DNA of 64,000 nucleotides from Polytrichum commune (Eukaryota; Streptophyta; Polytrichopsida; Polytrichales; Polytrichaceae). Position 1 is the stretch's first letter. Every line of letters starts with the position of its first letter. The notes under the pieces were generated by a model. That model worked only from the letters and a program-made list of their open reading frames with translations. It was not told the DNA's origin and did not search any database. Both the position numbers and the translations under genes were made by a program. The DNA lies in contig OX485805.1 of the NCBI GenBank assembly GCA_950295325.1, positions 12,432,501-12,496,500 on the forward strand, in the 5' to 3' direction. This document shows positions 23,851-36,063 of this stretch, one piece after another.

Positions 23851-25514
23851 TTCATTGTTGTTAAAAACAACTAGTTGCTTTAGACAAGGAGTGAAGTATG
23901 GGCCTAGTCATGTCGGACAAGATGTTCTTATTGGACACGTTCCTAATGGTAGTGAAGTTTAGTTTACTACACCTACATTACTTCATAAAATAATGTCCAT
24001 CTTCACTACGCCTCGTCAATATAAGTAAGATAAAAAAACACCTCCATATGACTAAGCCTAGTGATATCATGGCACTAGCATTAGTCATAAATGTAGTCTA
24101 GGAAAATTTGCACTTCACTACACAAAGTCACATCATGTGCAATGCATAGACATACCAACCAAAGTACTAGTCAATAAGAACAATATGGTTAATACAAAGA
24201 TGATTCAAGCTAATTAACATTAGTTAATTTTTACTTTCCACATTACTACTTCTAGTAAAGTCGGACAACAATGAAACCTGTTAATAACTCTATGTAGTAA
24301 GTGTGTGTGACTGGACATAGTAAACAAAAAAGACAACATCATATATTACTCACTATACATAATGATATATAATTTACTATGTGGAGTAATATATTGCATA
24401 CAAAGGAGGTAAAGTTCACTTCAATAAGTAGTATTTGGCTTACTTTGTGAAGTCATGTGGTAGGTATATGACTCAATTATGTATTACAAGTAGTGAAGTT
24501 TGTATGACTATGTTAAGTATCATATTTTGGATAAGTAAGATTTTGTTGACTAAAAGGAGTAAAATGTGTATGACTCAATAAAGTCATATGTTTATTTAAT
24601 GAACATAATATTCAATCCCATTGGTCATATATCACAGGTAGATCACTCTAAGGCATTTTTGTGCACCACGCGCGGCTGGGGTTTTTTTGTTTTGGGGCTA
24701 TTTACCTTCAAGGGATGAATTAAAACCTCCCTATAATTACTTAAATTTCAAAAATGGCCCATTTGTTTGCACCCTTCCATTACTTATATTGTCCAAGTCA
24801 CTGTAATTTTTTGTACTCTATATTCCTTTTAAGTAATAAAAGCTAATCTACTTCCTAATGCAATTGACGAGTGTTGCAGGAAAGCATGGAAACAAAGAAG
24901 GGTGCAAACAGTAATACCATTGAAATAGAGTTATAAAGAAGACACATAGGAGACCATAGCAAAGTAATACCATTGCAAACACTGTTATGATGAAAACACA
25001 TAGGAGATGCCAACACAAATACTACATAGGAGATGGCAGCAACATACCTTCTAGGATCCTTATCTTCAGCCCCTATATTAATTTTACAAAAAATAATGGC
25101 CCACGTTTTATGTCCATCTAACTTACTTATAATGAGATTGTCTACATTTAATGGCCCCTTCATTATTTGGAATTCATTTATAATTTTTATTTCAAATGAT
25201 TTTAATCTTCTCTATATTATGCCGCACGTCGTTTTTAAAATGCACTAAGTGATCTACCCGTGTCATATATGCATTACTATGTGGAATCACCTAAATTCAT
25301 TTGACTTTACTTGGAAAAGTAAGGTGGAAGTTCTTGTCTTTACTACATGAATTGAATTATTGGTAATTACGATGTTACTTAAATTGGTCTTGCATGACAT
25401 AACTTTTACTCCACATTTTTTTGATTCTCACAAGATAGAGTGAAGTACATAACACAATTATCTATCAAGAGTAGTCACATAAAAACACTTGCAACACTCA
25501 AAATCAAGTCATAA
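23851..25514. other. AT-rich stretch with recurring TACTATGTGGAGT-like motifs
   Basis: No gene was seen. Variants of TTACTTTGTGAAGTCAT, TTACTATGTGGAGTAAT and AGTGAAGT recur in both orientations between about 23940 and 25460. That pattern would fit the subterminal repeats of a CACTA-type transposon, and a possible CACTA coding relic follows immediately. Terminal CACTA ends could not be fixed. Confidence 0.35.
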
Positions 25515-26640
25515 TTATACAAATAGTATGTCATTCATGTTTTTAAATTCACTACAAGCAGTGATAATTACAAAACTCCATAGAGTTATATGTCTCAAAA
25601 TCAATATTGGTCTACAAGTCCAATGTAGACTCATCCAACCACATATAACCTTAGACAATGAGTTGGCCAAACAATAAATTTTTTTTTTTGCCTTGCCAAT
25701 TGTAGTAATTAGAGGGTCCTCTTCATTAAGGGGATCAAGTAGGGGATAGTCATCTTGATACAACTTAGTGATTGACTCAGAGAAATGTAGCCCTTACTTA
25801 TCACCCTTAAATGCAACATCCCACTTGCTACATTCTGAATAACACCCTTTCCAATGAAGCGTGTCTTGGAGTTTTCCTCCTTATAATTACACATTTGTAC
25901 CACATCCCCCACTTTCTGCACATTGTAAGAGCCATATATTAGTCACAAGAATATATTGTTATGTGTTTTGCAATTATATCATACTCCATGTTAAGTTAAA
26001 TCAGAAAACCTCACCAAATCTCAAAGGGGCTCAATCTTCTTTGAAGCCTTAATAGCAAGGGGAGGTTTATCAACAAACTCTTCCTCAACAAGCTCCTCTT
26101 TCTCCTATTCTATTTCCGATTCTAATTTGTAGTCTACATCATAATCTTCCTTTTCTAATCGTTCACTTCCCACACCATCTTCTTTGTTGATCTTTGTTGC
26201 CGTTATTTGCGTTGATATTGATGGTAAGGTGGGCAATCTTGAAGTCCTAGGGGGCTTGAGGGAATTGGAGAGTTTCTTGGAATCCTCGAATGTGTTAGCC
26301 AATAACTCTCACATTTTTCCTAGCATACAAGCATTGATTCCACGGAATTGGGAAATCTCTACAAACAATGTCCTAACATCTTCTTCACTCCATGTAGCTA
26401 TTATACTAAGTAAGGAGGTCAAATTGGACTTCATAACAAGGGGAATAAGAGTTGTTTTTGGCAAAGATTCCATGCCGAACATAGCATGCCTATCTTTAGG
26501 CAATGTTGAAGAGCATTGTGGATTAGTATCACAATCATTAGACAATGATGCAACACCAATTGATCCAAAGTTAGATGAGGTTGTGATTTTAAGCAATGAT
26601 CAAGTGGTTGTAGCTTTGAACACAAATGAGGATGAGCCAT
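25515..26640 (-). pseudogene. Possible Ptta/En/Spm (CACTA)-type transposon ORF relic
   Basis: On the minus strand one frame runs from about 26596 to 26105 interrupted by a single TGA, and it ends in a charged tail rich in E, D and K. Farther on, two frames carry G-D-V-V-Q-M-C-N-Y-K-E-E-N-S-K-T-R and Y-Q-D-D-Y-P-L-L-D-P-L-N-E-E-D-P-L-I-T-T-I-G-K. Together these resemble the C-terminal region of plant Ptta/En/Spm-type transposon proteins. The similarity is from memory of the family pattern and is moderate. A plus-strand frame at 26184-26699 overlaps but matches nothing I know. Confidence 0.35.
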
Positions 26641-27009
26641 CTTATGAAGATGAGGATGAAATTGGAATTGAAGAAAATAAAAATGCTTCAGTAGATTAAA
26701 TTAGAGTATGCTTAGTGCTTAGACATGCCATATTGTGTATTTGTATGTATAATTTATAAATCATCCATTACAAATGGGAAAAAAGTTATGAGTATTCAAC
26801 GCACATTTTGAAACAATTGACATGTGTGAATTGACTATACCAAATCTACCACTTCATTATCCATAGTCATGCACGTTCTCAAAGACGTTCCCAAACACAT
26901 TCTCAAGTATGTTCCCAAGTGAATTTATGTCCCACTTCACTAGCATTTCACTACGAAATTAACTCGGACATACCATGAGTAAAGGTGGACAATGACCATT
27001 TCACCAGTT
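26641..27009. other. Intergenic sequence, no gene seen
   Basis: AT-rich, with a small cluster of GTTCCCAAG/ATTCTCAAG-like repeats near 26875-26925. Nothing else was supported. Confidence 0.4.
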
Positions 27010-27429
27010 CATTGTTAATAGTAACAAGAAAACGGTAAAACCGTGAGGCTCTGTCCTTTACTATGAAAGACTATAATTGTAGTTGTCCACTTTGCTCATG
27101 CCAATCCATGGCTATTCACTATACCAAACCTTTCTTGGATTTTGGGCACCTTCTTCTCAAATGCAGGTCAAGGATTGAAGCTACTCATTTATCACTCGAA
27201 ATTTTTAAAATGAATAATCAAGAACTGCCGAAATAACTATAGTTAACTAGATTTCTTTCAATACATTTTAGGGAGCAATTAGAGAGAGAGAGAGAGAGAG
27301 TCCACATTAAATAAGGTGGACCAAAAATAACAAGAACAAGTAACGTCCAAGTGTGAACGCAAAGTGGTTAGGAAATTTGCTCTTGAAACGAAGAAGTTGA
27401 TGCATAGACTCTGTCCTACAGAGAGAGCC
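27010..27429 (-). repeat. Dispersed repeat, uninterrupted inverted relative of 8837-9943
   Basis: The reverse complement aligns with the two outer parts of 8837-9943 and lacks the 651-bp block found there. It contains an AG dinucleotide run at about 27281-27300. The ends are GGCTCTGTCC on one side and GAGAGAGCC on the other. No coding capacity was seen. Confidence 0.7.
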
Positions 27430-29391
27430 AACAAAAGACATGTATTGTTGTAGTGGGATGTATGGTTTTCACACCAAATAATTGCCACTTATGACTCATG
27501 CATGAGATGGAAACTTACATCACCAGTTATCTCCTTCCCACTTGACTTGCCACTCTTTCAAGTGACTCCATTCCAAGTACCATATGACCATCCCTTTATT
27601 GGAGGAATTATTGCCGACATCACCCACGGGTGGTTTGTTCAATGTGGTCCATATGGACTCACTTTGGGTGCACAAAAGGGGTATTAATTATGCCTAGGGG
27701 TTACAAGATATACATAAGGTGCTATTCTAGCTTTGTAAATATATATTAGGCATATTATTCATATATTCCTAGTTGTATTTCTACCTTTAGGCCCATAGCG
27801 AATTATAATGAAGTGGGTAATCTTTAAGAGGTCCAAATGAATATTTCATCCAATATTTAAGTTGAATGGTAATCCCACATTGCCCAATGATGGATTCACT
27901 AGAATCAAGTATAATATGTTGTGTGTCAAACCTACCATTAGACTATCCAAGGTAGGGGATGATGATTACTCATTGAAATTGAGATATGATTGTGCAATAT
28001 CGATTGTTCCTCAAGTAGTAGTTGAAAGAATGAAGAAAAAAGAGATACCACCAAGACGCCCAAGCTAGATCACATTTGCCTAGGGTTGGGCCCCACCTTG
28101 GACACACCTCCTTTAGTGTCCGAATAAAACCCGTGCTCTTCGCTGGCTCTGCCCAACTATCCATGCCAACATCCCATGGCCGTGGTATGGGCTCCAACAA
28201 TGGACCAACCGCTTTCTCCAACCACTGGAATGTTCTACAACATTTATGGATTAAGCATCCTTGTGGCTCAATCTTTCCCCATTGGCTCATCCCACCATTG
28301 TTTTTTTTTTCCACTCCTCATCTCTTGCACTCACTCCTCTTTCATGTTATGCATTGGTGACCTCACATTGTTGACATCCACTATGACCACCATGGCTAGT
28401 CAGCAATTGTGACCTGGCACTAAACCATCTTACGGTATTGCATGGGCTCCCATCTTCGATTTGTTCCACTTCAACATGTTGGGTACAATCCACACATGTG
28501 AATCAAAATCAAAATCTCCCTATGAGTGCAATTTCGCCCTCTTCCAGGAATACAATGTCTCCACTCTTCTTGGTGGTTGCATGGAGGCTTAAAAAATGAA
28601 TCTCTATGCGATCTCTAGGTGTATGACGTTATTGTCACCCCCCCCCCCCCGCGGGTCATTACTTGGTGATGGTGCCTTCATTATCGTTGAGCTCTTCATA
28701 GAAAAAATGGACTTCAAGCGTTGCTTGCTGCTTTCAAGGGACGACCTCAATTTTGACACATAGGGCCTCTTTGTCATGGCCTCCTGAGCCATATTCTATG
28801 GAGTTTGGTTACACGTAGTCATTGTGCCAGAAATCCTTCCAGCCATGTTGCTTGTGATTTAGTCACTTCCTTTTCATGCTTTTTGTATAGTTTACGACAT
28901 GTCCATTTTGGTAGTTGGTGGGCATTCTATCATTCAAGCCTTGTGCCTTGTGAACTTTCACCTTCTAACCCCAGTGGAGATTTTCAAGATTGGTTAGAGC
29001 GTTGTGCTAATAACGTGAAGGTCACATTACATAGTTCAAAACATTGTTCAAAACATGTATAGGGCATTCTTACATTTCTTTGAAAGAACATTTTGGCAAT
29101 GGAAAATAACTATTTCCTCCCAAAAAAAGAAGAAGAGGGAGAAGCTTGAAGGATCCTTTTTTGTACATGGCCTGGGCCTCACTTCTACGCCAATTTTGAT
29201 TTTAATAAGATCCCAATTGCAAATTTAGTCTAGTTTACAAAATTGTCATTGAGTTGACCCTCTGAAATGCCATGATGCAGTTAACAATACAAACACATTT
29301 GAGTGTTACAATGAATAAAAGATATATTACGCTCTTGGCTTCAACAATGACATGTGATATAGGACTGAAATTAGGATATGCTTACCATATA
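27430..29391. other. Intergenic sequence with unrecognised open frames
   Basis: Frames at 27502-27687 and 27862-28068 (plus) read like protein fragments but match no family I recognise, and they are separated by stops. A C-run (13 nt) lies near 28639-28651. I do not call a gene. Confidence 0.4.
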
Positions 29392-31326
29392 CTCCCTCCA
29401 TTTCATATCAAAAGTTACGTTTCACTAAATATGTGGGATTAAGGCCATTTTTAGCATTTTTAGCACGAAATTGTGTGCATTGTATAGCTCTCACTAAGCA
29501 CTTTCCGGTGAGCTAGGGGTGTCCCAAAAAAAAAATCATTTTTTTAACGCCAATTTCATTGGAAGCCCGTCATTTTGGGCGGATGGCACCGAAGCTCATT
29601 TGCTAATGAGTAGTGAGGTTGAGACTCGTGCTCCTTAAGGTTTGTGTTTAGGGTTAGGGTTTTTGAGAAGAAACGGCATGGCGATGTCCATTTCTGATGA
29701 AATCGATATTGACGGTGATGCTCACGGAGTGGAGATGGAGCCCATTGTGAACAACAAGAAAAAGCCCAACTTGGGTAATGAGAACCGCCAATTGATCTAC
29801 CAGAAGTTGTTCGCCAAGCAGCAAGACGATGGATCGCTCCCGAAAGGTGTTTTACTCAATGTTGGCAAGGAGTTTGGTGTCACACGTCAATTCATCTCGC
29901 GAATCTGGAATCGTGGAAAGCAATCACTTGCGGCTGGCGATCGGTTGGCCAACATATATATTGAATCGCAAGCAGAAGACAGGTCACAAGAAGAAAATCA
30001 TCAACATGGATTGGATTAAGGCGGTTCCGCTAAGAGAACGCGGAACTCTGCGGGCGTTAGCAGCTGCGCTTGGCGACGTGTCATCCACGACCATTCATCG
30101 TCGCATTAAGGACAAGAGTCTTAGATTCCATTCAAGTGCGGTTAAGCCTTTCTTCACCGATGCGAACAAGTTGGAGCGGTTGAAGTTTTGCATGTCCATG
30201 TTGACGTACGACACCTTGCAGCACCGGGATTACAAGTTCGACAGCATGATGTGGCGTATCCATTTGGACGAAAAGTGGTTCCAGGTGACGAGAACCCAGA
30301 CCGGATACATCCTTGCGCCAGACGAGACGGACCCTCATCGTACGTGCAAGAGCAAGCGCTTTATTGACAAGATCATGTTCCTCTGTGTTGTCGCGTGACC
30401 TCGATGGGATATAGTTCGGAATCAATATTTCGATGGCAAGATCGGAATGCACGCATTCATTAGGGTTGAGAAGGCCAAAAGGGCCAGCCGCAATCGCCCA
30501 AGAGGGGCAGACGTGATCAAGCCGGTGGATGTCGATCGGGAAGTGTCGCGTCGGATGCTAATCGACAAGGTGCTCCCAGATATTCGTGCGAATTTCCTGA
30601 AAGGATGGGACGGGATGGGCCCTGAATGGGAGATTGAGCTTCAGCAAGACAACGCGACACCCCATGTTAATGGCGATGATGAAGAGCTCGCTCCTGAGCT
30701 CGTCAAGGACGGCATCAAGATCGTGCTCGTCAATCAGCCGCCGAATTCACCTGACATGAACGTTCTAGACTTGGGATTCTTCCGCGCAATTCAATCGTTG
30801 CAACACACTCTGCCTCAAGAGGGGTACGCTGGGATCATCAATGCAACAACAAAGGCCTTCGAATTGATGTCGACGGACGCGTTGAACAATGTTTTTCTCA
30901 CTTGGCAGTCATGCATGATTGAGGCCATCATGACTGAGGGGTCGAACCACTATAAGATTCCACACATGGGAAAGGCAGCGTTACAGCGCAGGGGCGAACT
31001 TCCTCACACTTAGCGTTGTTTGACAAAAATCATTAGGAATGCTCGTGAATTTGTTGAAGGCAACACGCCCGTTCATCACCATTGACGAATGATACACATA
31101 AAACCGTGTTGATGTTTGGGTTTAGGTTGAGTTCAAATATCAATTGTTAAATAAGTGTAAATTGTTAGTTGATTGACTTGGTAGTTCATTAGCAACAACA
31201 TTTACATTGTTTATAGCAACATTCCAATTCGTTTGACGAAGTTTGAAAGAAATTTCACCAAACGTATCTTTTGTTTCATAACGCAAATTATGTCCAAACG
31301 TAACTTTTGATATGAAACGGAGGGAG
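29392..31326 (+). mobile_element. Plant mariner-like element (MLE), nearly complete
   Basis: The element is bounded by TA on both sides (29390-29391 and 31327-31328). Its terminal inverted repeats of about 31 nt begin CTCCCTCCATTTCATATC on the left and CTCCCTCCGTTTCATATC on the right, with one mismatch. CTCCCTCC ends with a TA target are typical of plant mariner elements and Stowaway MITEs. The 1935-bp element carries a single transposase pseudogene. The near-identity of the ends and the few coding lesions indicate a relatively recent insertion. Confidence 0.93.
29678..31013 (+). pseudogene. Mariner-like transposase, DD39D, disabled by a frameshift and a stop
   Basis: The frame opens at ATG 29678 and includes a helix-turn-helix region (about 29850-29920, K-E-F-G-V-T-R-Q-F-I-S-R-I-W-N-R-G). 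The reading then shifts by one base between about 29950 and 29975. After the shift it continues to a TGA at 30396-30398 and then stays in the same frame to 31013. Catalytic residues are present: D in H-L-D-E-K-W-F, D in L-Q-Q-D-N-A-T-P-H, and D in N-V-L-D-L-G-F-F. Exactly 39 residues separate the last two, the plant mariner signature. The TGA sits where a CGA arginine codon would become TGA by C-to-T change at a CpG. As read, it makes no full-length enzyme. Confidence 0.92.
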
Positions 31327-32213
31327 TACATGTTATCAGGAATTGTGCTTGACCTTGGTTCCGGTGAGTCATACCTCATATTGGGTAACATAATAAATTA
31401 CTCTAAGGGTCTCTTTAATATTCTTCATGTGTAAGATGTATCGTGCACTTATGGCTTGCCTAAGAAGATTGCTCAGTAATTGTGGTATGACCTGTGTAAG
31501 ATCTAGAGCAATTGGAGGCCCCCTAAACATTTGTTGCTCCCCAGTGATTTTCATTTCCACATGTAGGTTCCGATGCATATTTTCATCATTCCAAACTGAT
31601 TCAAGATTCCAAAAACAGAAACCCACATTTGGTACCGACTCTTCAATCATTCCGGAGGTAGGTTTAAGTGGAATTACTGTCTTGGTTCCTATACCTTTCC
31701 TGCACTTTCGTCAGGGTTTTCCGTTGCTCTGCCGTTATTAGACCAACCCTAAAGAAAATAATGGCCACTTCTAATGTTGAGCTTTACACACGACACATGA
31801 TTACGCCAAAGCTGAGCGGTTCACAACGAGTCACTGGAACCCAAGCAATGCAACATCTGGTGGATTACAGGCTGCAAATTCAACTGTTTGGAGATTCACT
31901 ACAGAAAAGGAGTGCCTGTATGAAAGGCAACTGTACTTCAGTGTGACATTGAATCTTTCACAAATTCGTTGGCCGGAATGTGGTAAAGTCGCTTACTCAG
32001 GAATGAAGGGTAAAATTGTGTCTCCAGGATGGAGAAGAAGAGTAAATTTGCTTAAAAATCACTAACTCGTAGCTTGCTTGCATTTCTGGAAATGGCGGAC
32101 TAACCAGGTTCCAGAAACATTACGTAGTACAAACAACATACAGATGCTGAAGAATTATGTACATAAGCATGTGCAGAATCCTAACGATGCTAAATTAATA
32201 TCACTACATGCCC
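31327..32213. other. Intergenic sequence, one unrecognised minus-strand frame
   Basis: A minus-strand frame at 31369-31650 (93 codons) overlaps plus-strand frames and has no known domain. It may be part of an unrecognised exon. The segment next to 32214 probably includes the 3' end of the dehydratase transcript. Confidence 0.35.
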
Positions 32214-33500
32214 TCAAGCGCGCATGGGACTCATGTCCATGGGGTAGCTACCCAAGACTCTTAGAAAAGTTGCAAACTCTTGCAGATGGCTAAGAGCATT
32301 CTGGGCACGCACATCAGCCATGGACGCCTCGAAATCGATGTAGAAGAGGTAATCGAAGTACTTAGCGGTACCGTTATTGCTGTCATCAACTACACGCAAC
32401 GGCTGCTTACGCTGCGGCCTGCTCTCGATCTTCGTAAGGTTGATGTTGCGGAGCGCGAACACCGAGAGTGCCTTGAACAACACCCCCGGGCCTTCCTCCA
32501 GGGTGAACACGATGCTGGTCTTGAACGGCCGGTCGTTACGTGGGATGACTGGCTCCCGTGCCAGCATCAGGAACCTAGTCACATTGTCCAAGTCATCCTG
32601 GATCCCATCCATTAGAACCTCGAGGCCATAAATCTCCGCTGCTCTGGAGCTCGCAACCGCCCCCGTGTCCCTCAGGTTGTGGGCTGCGATGAACTGGGCC
32701 GCTCCTGCAGTGTCATCCACGGCCTCCCTGGTGACACCAAGCTTCACCAAAGTTGCCTCGCACTGTGACAAGGCTTGCGGATGGCTCACCACGCGGACTA
32801 GCTCCTCCGTCTTCACCCCTGGGAGGCCTAACAAGCAATGGTGAATCGCAAGCTGAACCTCCCCCACGATGTGCAAGCGGTGGCGGAGCAGCAGGTCGTA
32901 GTTGCGGTGGATGCTGCCACCCAAGCTGTTTTCGATGGGTAACACTGCCCTGTCCACCAACCAAAGCTCCACGGCTGAGAACGCAGCTTCGAATTGCTCG
33001 CATGGCACTGCCTCGCACCTTGGGTACGCCTTTGCGGCCGCAGCCTCGCTGTAAGCCCCTGGGACTCCCTGGTATGCCACTCGCAGGTCGGATCCGTGGC
33101 GAGGTGGGAGGGCTAGGTCGGTGATTGACAGCGGTTTGGGGAGCTGCAATGACACCAGATGGCTCGTGGAGACTTGCATTGCGGAGCCGTTTGTGACTTG
33201 CTGCAATCCTTGCTGCTGCTGCTGCTGCTCCAGTGGCTTGTTCTTCACTTGGGAGGAGTTGCTGTGGTTCCCACCAGGTTGATCGGTTACCTTCTGAAGA
33301 AAGGCGTTCGATGCTGGCCATGAGCTTCCGTTCCCAGCTTCGGCCCGGCATGACTCCATGCCTGTATGATCTCCCTGCTTCCGAGAATTCATCATCTTCA
33401 CATGCTTTGGCGAAGGCACATCCAGACCCGCCATGTTGCCGAACACCGGTGACTCGAAAGCTAACATTTTTCCATCAGCGGGACACATTCGCAGTGCCAT
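32214..33500 (-). CDS. ADT: Arogenate/prephenate dehydratase (ADT/PDT), intronless
   Basis: Decarboxylates and dehydrates arogenate to phenylalanine (some family members also convert prephenate to phenylpyruvate), the last step of the plastid pathway that feeds protein, lignin-like and flavonoid synthesis. The 428-aa frame has no intron. Residues 1-135 are a low-complexity leader with a glutamine run (92-97), consistent with a transit peptide plus linker although the first residues are not classic. The catalytic domain spans about 138-314, with [11 protein letters not shown] (141-151), P-I-E-N-S-L-G-G-S (188-196) and the catalytic N-V-T-R-F motif (306-310). The regulatory ACT domain spans about 328-420, with G-P-G-V-L-F (337-342) and the phenylalanine-binding E-S-R-P (359-362). 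Length and order are typical of plant ADTs. The sequence alone does not decide between arogenate and prephenate as substrate. Confidence 0.96.
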   Translation of the reverse strand: MALRMCPADGKMLAFESPVFGNMAGLDVPSPKHVKMMNSRKQGDHTGMESCRAEAGNGSSWPASNAFLQKVTDQPGGNHSNSSQVKNKPLEQQQQQQGLQQVTNGSAMQVSTSHLVSLQLPKPLSITDLALPPRHGSDLRVAYQGVPGAYSEAAAAKAYPRCEAVPCEQFEAAFSAVELWLVDRAVLPIENSLGGSIHRNYDLLLRHRLHIVGEVQLAIHHCLLGLPGVKTEELVRVVSHPQALSQCEATLVKLGVTREAVDDTAGAAQFIAAHNLRDTGAVASSRAAEIYGLEVLMDGIQDDLDNVTRFLMLAREPVIPRNDRPFKTSIVFTLEEGPGVLFKALSVFALRNINLTKIESRPQRKQPLRVVDDSNNGTAKYFDYLFYIDFEASMADVRAQNALSHLQEFATFLRVLGSYPMDMSPMRA

Positions 33501-34382
33501 GGTTTCTCCTAGACGTATCTTAAAAATTCCAATCCCCCCAAATCCAATTCCCAGGAAAAGATTCTCAAACTAGTTCGATGTCTGCAGGAAGTATTGTTCC
33601 CACCCTCCTGATGAATGCAACTAAACCGATCTCGAATTCTCTCGACCTAACCCCAGGATTAGAGCCGTTACCCAATTTTCTGCAACTAGGATTCTTGACT
33701 CTGTCGGCCTGCAAAACCCCTGCTTTAATTTCACTCCCACTCACAATTCCCCCCCAAGTGAATTCCCTCACGACCTATATAAATTCCCGAGAGGCGATCG
33801 AGAGTCAACAGACCCCACAAACCCTCAAAAAAAACTCTTCAACCGACTCCTATGACTCGCAATTTCCTCCAGGCACAAGATCCTTGAGAAGCTCGCCGGT
33901 TTTAGCTCGGCAGTGAACCCCCAATCAACCAACCCAGCTTGGGGAATGCAGTAGCGCCGGAGGGGCGTGGAGGTGAGAGGTGAGGGAAGAATTTAGGTGG
34001 CTACTGGCTCACTCACCTGCTTGCCATGTGACTGATTCGATGTCTTTCCGCTTTCTTCAGTTCCTCATTCGTGATTGTCGTCGTCGTCGTCGTCGTCGTC
34101 GTTAAAATGGTCTGAGGGGGGACTAATCGTAGGCGGCCCTGGCTGAAGGAAGTCTTCGCTAGCTCGACCCAAGCAAAAGGGCGGCCGCGTCGTTTCACGC
34201 ACAGTCTCGCTCGCACTTTGTGTCGATCGAAGCAACCAGGTGTTGTCGATGACTCTTCCGAGATGCTTTGCCCGGTGACGAAGTTACCTCCCGCATGGCT
34301 CTTTTGACAAATGATTTTGACCTACACTTCCTGCAGCAGAGAAGAAGACTCAGATTCGTCGTAGTCTAAGCATGGATTTCCA
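33501..34382 (-). promoter_or_regulatory. Upstream region of the dehydratase gene with candidate TATA box
   Basis: On the minus strand a TATATA core (33776-33781, in the context TTTATATAGG) lies about 276 nt before the ATG, implying a leader of roughly 240 nt. Farther upstream is a trinucleotide run of CGT/GTC units at about 34075-34101. Short frames on the plus strand are not supported as genes. Confidence 0.4.
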
Positions 34383-34597
34383 CAATGCCCAAGACCGAGG
34401 AAACTCCAAAATCAAGCGATCCTATCCGGTTACATGTTGTGATCTTATAGTTTTTCTTCGACAATTTTGAGGTATATTCCACAATTCCTCTAAAATGATA
34501 TGATCGGTTGTTTTCGTGAAGTGTAGAACTTCAACCAATTATTTCTCAGACTGAACCAGCTCATATGTAACTAATGGCCGGTTCTCCCTACTCATTG
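34383..34597 (+). mobile_element. Decayed 226-bp-family hAT MITE
   Basis: The core (CCGGTTACATGTTGTGATC, CCTCTAAAATGATATGATCGG, AACTTCAACCAATTATTTCTC) and the right end (GCCGGTTCTCCCTACTCATTG) match the family. The left end is poorly preserved and no target duplication was found. Confidence 0.6.
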
Positions 34598-35360
34598 CTC
34601 TCTTCATTCTAAAACAAGTGAGCTTATAATCCTACATAGCTCATTATTCACATGCGTGTATGTCCAACCAGGTCACTTGGACATCGTTTCACTCACAAGG
34701 TCCCTAAAGTTCCTCATCTATGTCTAGTACCTAGGAAGAATGTAGAACTTCACTGGTGAAAGTGGTACATCTACCAATATCATACTGTAGTTATTAAACC
34801 AAAGGTGATGAATTTTAGGACCTTTGTGATTTAGTGAGAATCTGACTATACTCTCACATTCAAAGTACACAGAGGAGAAGTGTGTTTCAAAGCCGTTATG
34901 TTATTCTTGCATCTTTGGACATTATAGATATTGATCTCTTGAGCTCAAAAGTTGCAAAGACCATCCATTGACCAAATATAAAAACTCTTTTGACTAAAAC
35001 ATGTCTTCTTTGTCCCACTTTTCCGATTTGGATGCTCTTTAAGCACTAAGGTATGACAATATGCAGACTTGGTAGCAAAAGGTCATTTTATAAGGGAAGT
35101 GCCTATTGGCTATGATAGAGCACTTAAGACTCTTGTTGTGCTTGTGCAATTTGAGCTCATCAATATATATATATATGTATATATTTTTATTTTTATTTTA
35201 AAATTTAGGGAATTCGTGGGGAGATTAAAGTAATTTGGTTAGTAGAATTCAACATCATGTGATTTAGATCTATTTACTAGAAGTCAACGTCTAATGTTGA
35301 ACTAAATCATATACATGGATTCTCCTCTCCCTCAGTAGATATTGTTGAATGCACTCTGAA
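34598..35360. other. Intergenic sequence between two MITE copies
   Basis: AT-rich with a short TA run near 35163-35182. No gene was seen. Confidence 0.45.
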
Positions 35361-35588
35361 CAATGAACATGAAAAAACCAACCACTAGTTACATATGAAC
35401 TGGTTGAGTTTGAAAAATAACCGGTTGAAGTTTAAAACTTCAAGAAAATTACCAATCATTTAGAAGAATTTATGAAATATACCTCAAATTAATTAAGAGA
35501 AACCAAAAGATCACAAACATGCAACTAGTTGAATATGGAACACTAGAAATTTGACCGATTATGCCCAAAAATCTCGGGCCGGACACTG
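35361..35588 (-). mobile_element. 226-bp-family hAT MITE, old copy
   Basis: Full-length (228 bp) and in the opposite orientation to the 50579 copy. It starts CAATGAACATG and ends CGGGCCGGACACTG. The flanking 8-mers ACTCTGAA and ACACTGAG agree at six positions, consistent with a decayed 8-bp TSD. Confidence 0.65.
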
Positions 35589-36054
35589 ACACTGAGAGTT
35601 GATCCTTTTTTAGGGGGGGGGGGTGATCAATGAGTTATGCATTTCATCCCTAGAATTTAGCCATTAGTACTATTGAAGTACTTAGCTTCCCACTTTTGGA
35701 GGAAAAAAAGGTGTCGGAATCGGGTCATGGATGGAACCGGATTCTTCAACTTCATACATGACGATATAACTTGCATCCCATTTGTTGGAAATTCAAGTTC
35801 ATGCTCTATAGGAGTTAAGGGGCTAGACCTCTCCCCAACTACATTGAGTATGGTAAATGTGGGCCACACTATAAACAAAATATCCACATTAAGAACATTG
35901 AAGACGATATTGGGGTGTACACTATTTACCAATCCACAATATATCACATTGGAGGTGCTATGTATTCCTATTTATTCGACAAGTGACTTTTTTTTTTTTT
36001 TTTTTTTTTTTTTTCTAAAACTTATTGACAAGGTGGTGCTCATTCTCAAACCTA
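35589..36054. other. Intergenic sequence ahead of the large palindrome
   Basis: Contains a G-run (about 35613-35622) and a T-run of about 26 nt ending near 36014. Overlapping frames on both strands have no recognised product. Confidence 0.4.
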
Positions 36055-36063
36055 CCTTCAAAC

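Noticed and set aside
26184-26699. 171-codon plus-strand frame as a gene
   Set aside because: It overlaps a better-patterned minus-strand frame, has no recognisable domain, and lies among transposon relics.
32713-33351. 212-codon minus-strand frame overlapping the dehydratase
   Set aside because: It is a shadow frame inside the dehydratase coding sequence, rich in R, P and G from the GC-rich codons, without domains.
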